From contig CALQAH020000005.1 of the NCBI GenBank assembly GCA_943328505.2, forward strand, positions 1 through 64,000: a DNA stretch of 64,000 bases, in the 5' to 3' direction. This DNA is from Rhizobium sp. Q54. Lineage in GTDB: Bacteria; Bacteroidota; Bacteroidia; Flavobacteriales; Flavobacteriaceae. The notes beneath the pieces are model-generated. The model worked only from the letters and a program-made list of their open reading frames with translations, did no database searches and was not told the DNA's origin. The translations under genes were made by a program, and so were the position numbers. Below, piece by piece: positions 60,994 to 64,000 of this stretch (positions are counted from its first letter, which is position 1; each line of letters opens with the position of its first letter).

Positions 60994-61719
60994 ATGAAAT
61001 CAATAGTATTACGAGAAATAAAATCCTTTTTTGGTTCGCCTGTTGGCTATTTAGTAATTGCCATTTTTCTTTTACTCAACGGATTGTTTCTTTGGGTTTT
61101 TGATGGAGAATTCAATATTTTAAAAAGTGGCTTCGCCGATTTGAGTCCTTTTTTCACCCTGTCACCATGGATTTTGATTTTCTTAATTCCTGCAGTTACT
61201 ATGCGTAGTTTTTCGGATGAAAAAAAACAAGGAACCATTGAATTATTATTTACCAAACCTTTATCGATTTGGCAAATTGTAAATGGTAAATTTTTAGGCG
61301 CATTTTTACTAATTGTAATTGCAATACTTCCTACTTTGGTTTATGTATATGTCCTTTCCAGTTTAGGTTTACCAGAAGGCAACATTGATATGGGAAGCAC
61401 TTTAGGTTCCTATTTTGGGTTGCTTTTTTTGGTTGCTGCCTATACAGCCATTGGAATATTCACTTCGACACTTTCCGAAAATCAAATTGTAGCCTTTTTG
61501 ATTGCTGTTTTTTTATGTTTTATTTTCTTTTATGGCTTTAAAGAATTAGCAACCTATGCATCGGTTTTTGAAGATGGAATTGAGCAATTTGGTGTTGAAT
61601 ATCATTTTAAAAGTATGAGTCGTGGTGTTATCGATACAAGAGATATTTTGTATTTTGTGAGCATTACTATTTTGTTTTTATCACTTACTGTTTTTAAATT
61701 AAAATCTCTGAAATCGTAA
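60994..61719 (+). CDS. gldF: Gliding motility ABC transporter permease GldF
   Basis: GldF is a permease subunit of the GldA-GldF-GldG ABC transporter, needed for gliding in some Flavobacterium species. The 241-aa protein has about six helices and the ABC-2 permease segment MRSFSDEKKQGTIELLFTKP near residues 69-88. Its stop overlaps the gldG start (TAATG). gldA, the ATPase, is not in the window, as in other Flavobacterium genomes where it is separate. Confidence 0.93.
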   Translation: MKSIVLREIKSFFGSPVGYLVIAIFLLLNGLFLWVFDGEFNILKSGFADLSPFFTLSPWILIFLIPAVTMRSFSDEKKQGTIELLFTKPLSIWQIVNGKFLGAFLLIVIAILPTLVYVYVLSSLGLPEGNIDMGSTLGSYFGLLFLVAAYTAIGIFTSTLSENQIVAFLIAVFLCFIFFYGFKELATYASVFEDGIEQFGVEYHFKSMSRGVIDTRDILYFVSITILFLSLTVFKLKSLKS

Positions 61720-63407
61720 TGAAAAAAAACACAAACAACTTCAAAAAAATCATGGTATTAATCCTAGTATTAATTACTGTGAACTTCGCTGGACACTATG
61801 CTTTCAAACGTTTTGATTTAACCGCAGACAATCGTTATACGCTTTCAGAAACTTCGTTACAAATTATTAGCGAGATCAAAGAACCACTTTATATTGATGT
61901 TTTCTTGGAAGGACAATTTCCGGGCGAATTCATAAAACTACAAACCGAAACCCAACAATTATTAGAAGAATTTAAAGCCGAGAATTCTAACATTATTTTT
62001 CAATTTGTTAATCCTATAGAAAACGAAGATGAACGCGAACAAATAATGCAATCTTTTGCTGAAAGAGGTTTATTGCCTATTAATGTTACCCTAAATGATA
62101 AAGGGCAACAAACCCAAGAAGTGGTTTTCCCATGGGCAATCGCAACCTACGGTGATAGAAGTGTAAAAGTGCCTTTGTTAAAAAATATGATGGGTGCATC
62201 AACTGCAGAAAAAGTGGTCAGTTCAGTACAGCATTTGGAATATGCTTTTGCCAATGCTTTCAATACTATTTCAAAAAATAAAGAAAAAAAAGTAGCCGTA
62301 ATCAAAGGTAATGGAGAATCACATGATATTTTAATAGCCGATTTTATTAAATCAGTTCGTGATAATTACAGAATAGGAACTTTTACATTAGATTCGGTTG
62401 CCAAAAACCCTAACGAAAGTCTGAAATATTTAAAAAAATATGACCTTGCCATTATTGCAAAACCCACAGAAGCCTTTACAGATGAAGAGAAACAAGTATT
62501 GGATCAGTTTATTATTAATGGTGGAAAAACACTTTGGTTGGTTGACCCCGTAAATATTGAAATGGATAGTTTGTACAATGAGTCGGGTTCCAATTTAGCA
62601 TTCCCGAGGGATTTGAATTTGAATGACCTGTTTTTCAAATATGGTATTAGAATGCGTCCCGATTTGGTGAAAGACATTATGGCAACACCCATTTCTTTAG
62701 CTTCTGGAGAACAAGGAAGCGCTACTCAATATACGCAATATCCATGGTTATTTTCTCCTATGATTTATCCATCAATGGGAACAAAACACCCAATTGTTAG
62801 TAATCTTGACGGTATTAAATTTGAATTCGCAAGTCCAATTGAAATTTTAAAAAACGATATAAAAAAAACAGTTTTATTACAATCATCACCCTATTCAAAA
62901 GCAGTTGGAACACCATTCCCAGTCAGTTTAAACATGGTTTCAGAACGTCCTGAACAGAAGGATTTTCAAAATACCGGAAATATCCCAGTGGCCGTTTTGC
63001 TCGAAGGTAAATTCCATTCAGTATATGAAAACAGAGTATTGCCTTTTAAAGACAAAACCTTTAATCCAATTGGAGAAGATAATAAAATGATTGTTATTTC
63101 GGATGGTAATGTCATCCAAAATCAATTAGATAAAAAGAATCAACCTTTGGAATTGGGTTATGACAAATGGACAAATAACCTTTATGCCAATAAAGAATTC
63201 TTAATGAATAGTGTCAATTATTTATTGGATGACAATGGACTTATTAACATAAGAAGTAAAGAAGTTGATTTACCGATTTTGAACAATGAAAAAGTCTATG
63301 CCAACTACACCTTTTCTCAAGTCATAACTGTCGGGGTTCCAATTGTAATTCTTTTACTATTTGGTGTTGTATTTACTTTCTTAAGAAAGCGCAAGTACAG
63401 CAAGTAA
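61719..63407 (+). CDS. gldG: Gliding motility ABC transporter substrate-binding subunit GldG
   Basis: This 562-aa protein has an N-terminal membrane helix (about residues 10-27), a large periplasmic part starting with RFDLTADNRYTLSE, and a C-terminal helix (about 533-555) followed by a basic tail. This layout matches GldG, the partner of GldF in the gliding-associated ABC transporter. A 94-base gap with a promoter for dnaN follows. Confidence 0.93.
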   Translation: MKKNTNNFKKIMVLILVLITVNFAGHYAFKRFDLTADNRYTLSETSLQIISEIKEPLYIDVFLEGQFPGEFIKLQTETQQLLEEFKAENSNIIFQFVNPIENEDEREQIMQSFAERGLLPINVTLNDKGQQTQEVVFPWAIATYGDRSVKVPLLKNMMGASTAEKVVSSVQHLEYAFANAFNTISKNKEKKVAVIKGNGESHDILIADFIKSVRDNYRIGTFTLDSVAKNPNESLKYLKKYDLAIIAKPTEAFTDEEKQVLDQFIINGGKTLWLVDPVNIEMDSLYNESGSNLAFPRDLNLNDLFFKYGIRMRPDLVKDIMATPISLASGEQGSATQYTQYPWLFSPMIYPSMGTKHPIVSNLDGIKFEFASPIEILKNDIKKTVLLQSSPYSKAVGTPFPVSLNMVSERPEQKDFQNTGNIPVAVLLEGKFHSVYENRVLPFKDKTFNPIGEDNKMIVISDGNVIQNQLDKKNQPLELGYDKWTNNLYANKEFLMNSVNYLLDDNGLINIRSKEVDLPILNNEKVYANYTFSQVITVGVPIVILLLFGVVFTFLRKRKYSK

Positions 63408-63445
63408 TGTTAATAAAATTCTTTTTAAAATCTATTTCTTTAAGA

Positions 63446-63453
63446 TATATTTG
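63446..63453 (+). promoter_or_regulatory. Putative -7 element of dnaN
   Basis: TATATTTG matches TAnnTTTG, 48 bases before the dnaN ATG. No clear -33 box is present. Confidence 0.5.
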
Positions 63454-63501
63454 TAAAAAATAAACTGTTTTGAATAGCAGTTCTACTTTAAAAAAACCGA
63501 A

Positions 63502-64000
63502 ATGAAATTTATAGTATCGAGTTCTTATTTATTAAAACAACTACAAGTCTTAGGTAGTGTCATTAACAGTAGCAATACTTTACCTATTTTAGATAATTTT
63601 CTTTTTGAATTAGACCATAAAACGTTAACCGTTTCTGCTTCTGATTTAGAAACAACTATGTCGGCTACTCTAGAAATAGATTCGACAAGTAAAGGTAGTG
63701 TTGCTGTTCCTGCAAAATTGTTATTAGATATTCTAAAAACATTCCCTGAACAACCGTTAACCTTTACCGTTGAAGAAAATAGCACCATAGAAATTAGCTC
63801 TAACTCAGGTAAATATGCAATTGCATACGCTCCAGGAGATGAATTTCCAAAATCAGTAAGTCTAGATAATCCATCTTCAACACTTGTTCCTGCTGATGTT
63901 TTAGCGACTGCCGTGAGCAAAACAATATTCGCAGCTGGAAATGATGATTTACGTCCGGTTATGAGTGGTGTTTTCTTTCAGTTTTCGCCAGAAGGCTTAA
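63502..64000 (+). CDS. dnaN: DNA polymerase III beta subunit (partial, cut by window end)
   Basis: The first 166 codons of the sliding clamp are present. The product starts MKFIVSSSYLLKQLQVLG and continues with SNTLPILDNFLFEL, SASDLETTM, VPAKLLLDILKTFP and the second-domain NDDLRPVMSGVFF, all typical of DnaN. The frame is open at the end of the window. The position after gldG is a familiar arrangement in Flavobacterium. Confidence 0.96.
   Translation, partial: MKFIVSSSYLLKQLQVLGSVINSSNTLPILDNFLFELDHKTLTVSASDLETTMSATLEIDSTSKGSVAVPAKLLLDILKTFPEQPLTFTVEENSTIEISSNSGKYAIAYAPGDEFPKSVSLDNPSSTLVPADVLATAVSKTIFAAGNDDLRPVMSGVFFQFSPEGL

Noticed and set aside
63525-63920. Open frame of 131 codons on the minus strand
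   Set aside because: It lies wholly antisense to dnaN, whose plus-strand protein is clearly recognisable; the minus-strand product has no family resemblance.

Overview
The window looks like a piece of a Flavobacterium (Bacteroidota, Flavobacteriaceae) chromosome. The DNA is strongly AT-rich. Genes lack Shine-Dalgarno leaders and are often preceded by the Bacteroidota -7 motif TAnnTTTG about 15 to 35 bases before the start codon. Marker genes agree: the gliding genes gldF and gldG next to dnaN, a type IX secretion (T9SS) sorting domain, menaquinone genes, and several small proteins typical of Flavobacteriaceae (DUF6146, DUF6787, DUF6495, DUF6095). I see no rRNA, tRNA, CRISPR array, prophage, transposase or integrase. 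Most of the window is ordinary core genome.

Layout: 1-413 is intergenic and holds a terminator and a MITE-like element with terminal inverted repeats and a 10-bp target duplication. 423-12564 carries two DUF genes, folE, an ABC ATPase, a TIGR02757 protein, an RNA helicase, a BatA/vWA protein translationally coupled to a dihydroorotase-like protein without metal ligands, small membrane and lipoprotein genes, a PhnP-like hydrolase and a conserved 489-aa unknown. 12629-22889 holds bcp, the S6-S18-L9 operon, a LytTR regulator, priA, a BrkB family protein, nadC, a VIT1/CCC1 protein and glmM. 23063-29644 has an ACP phosphodiesterase, the decayed remains of a gamma-glutamyltransferase, a ClC channel, uvrA and a LOG-family protein.

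29692-41028 contains an M1-peptidase-like protein without HExxH, a fused 2-oxo acid dehydrogenase E1, and a minus-strand cluster menB / two PH-domain membrane proteins / menA / MBL hydrolase / menC. 41159-50763 holds hydrolases, an S1 RNA-binding protein, an rRNA methyltransferase, a ZIP transporter, murQ, several small unknowns and TerC. 50801-59619 is minus strand: a two-component system, coaE with a glycosyltransferase, a T9SS-exported protein, purC and a PhoH family ATPase. 59822-64000 is plus strand: an S-adenosylmethionine hydrolase family protein, a monooxygenase-fold protein, gldF, gldG and the start of dnaN, cut by the window end.

The most unusual items are the MITE-like element, an imperfect hairpin-bearing intergenic element at 18661-18729, the two apparent pseudoenzymes, the gamma-glutamyltransferase relic, and a recurring promoter motif TTTGTAnnTTTG that in places grows into 8-bp-period arrays. 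I did not find a convincing new multi-gene system.
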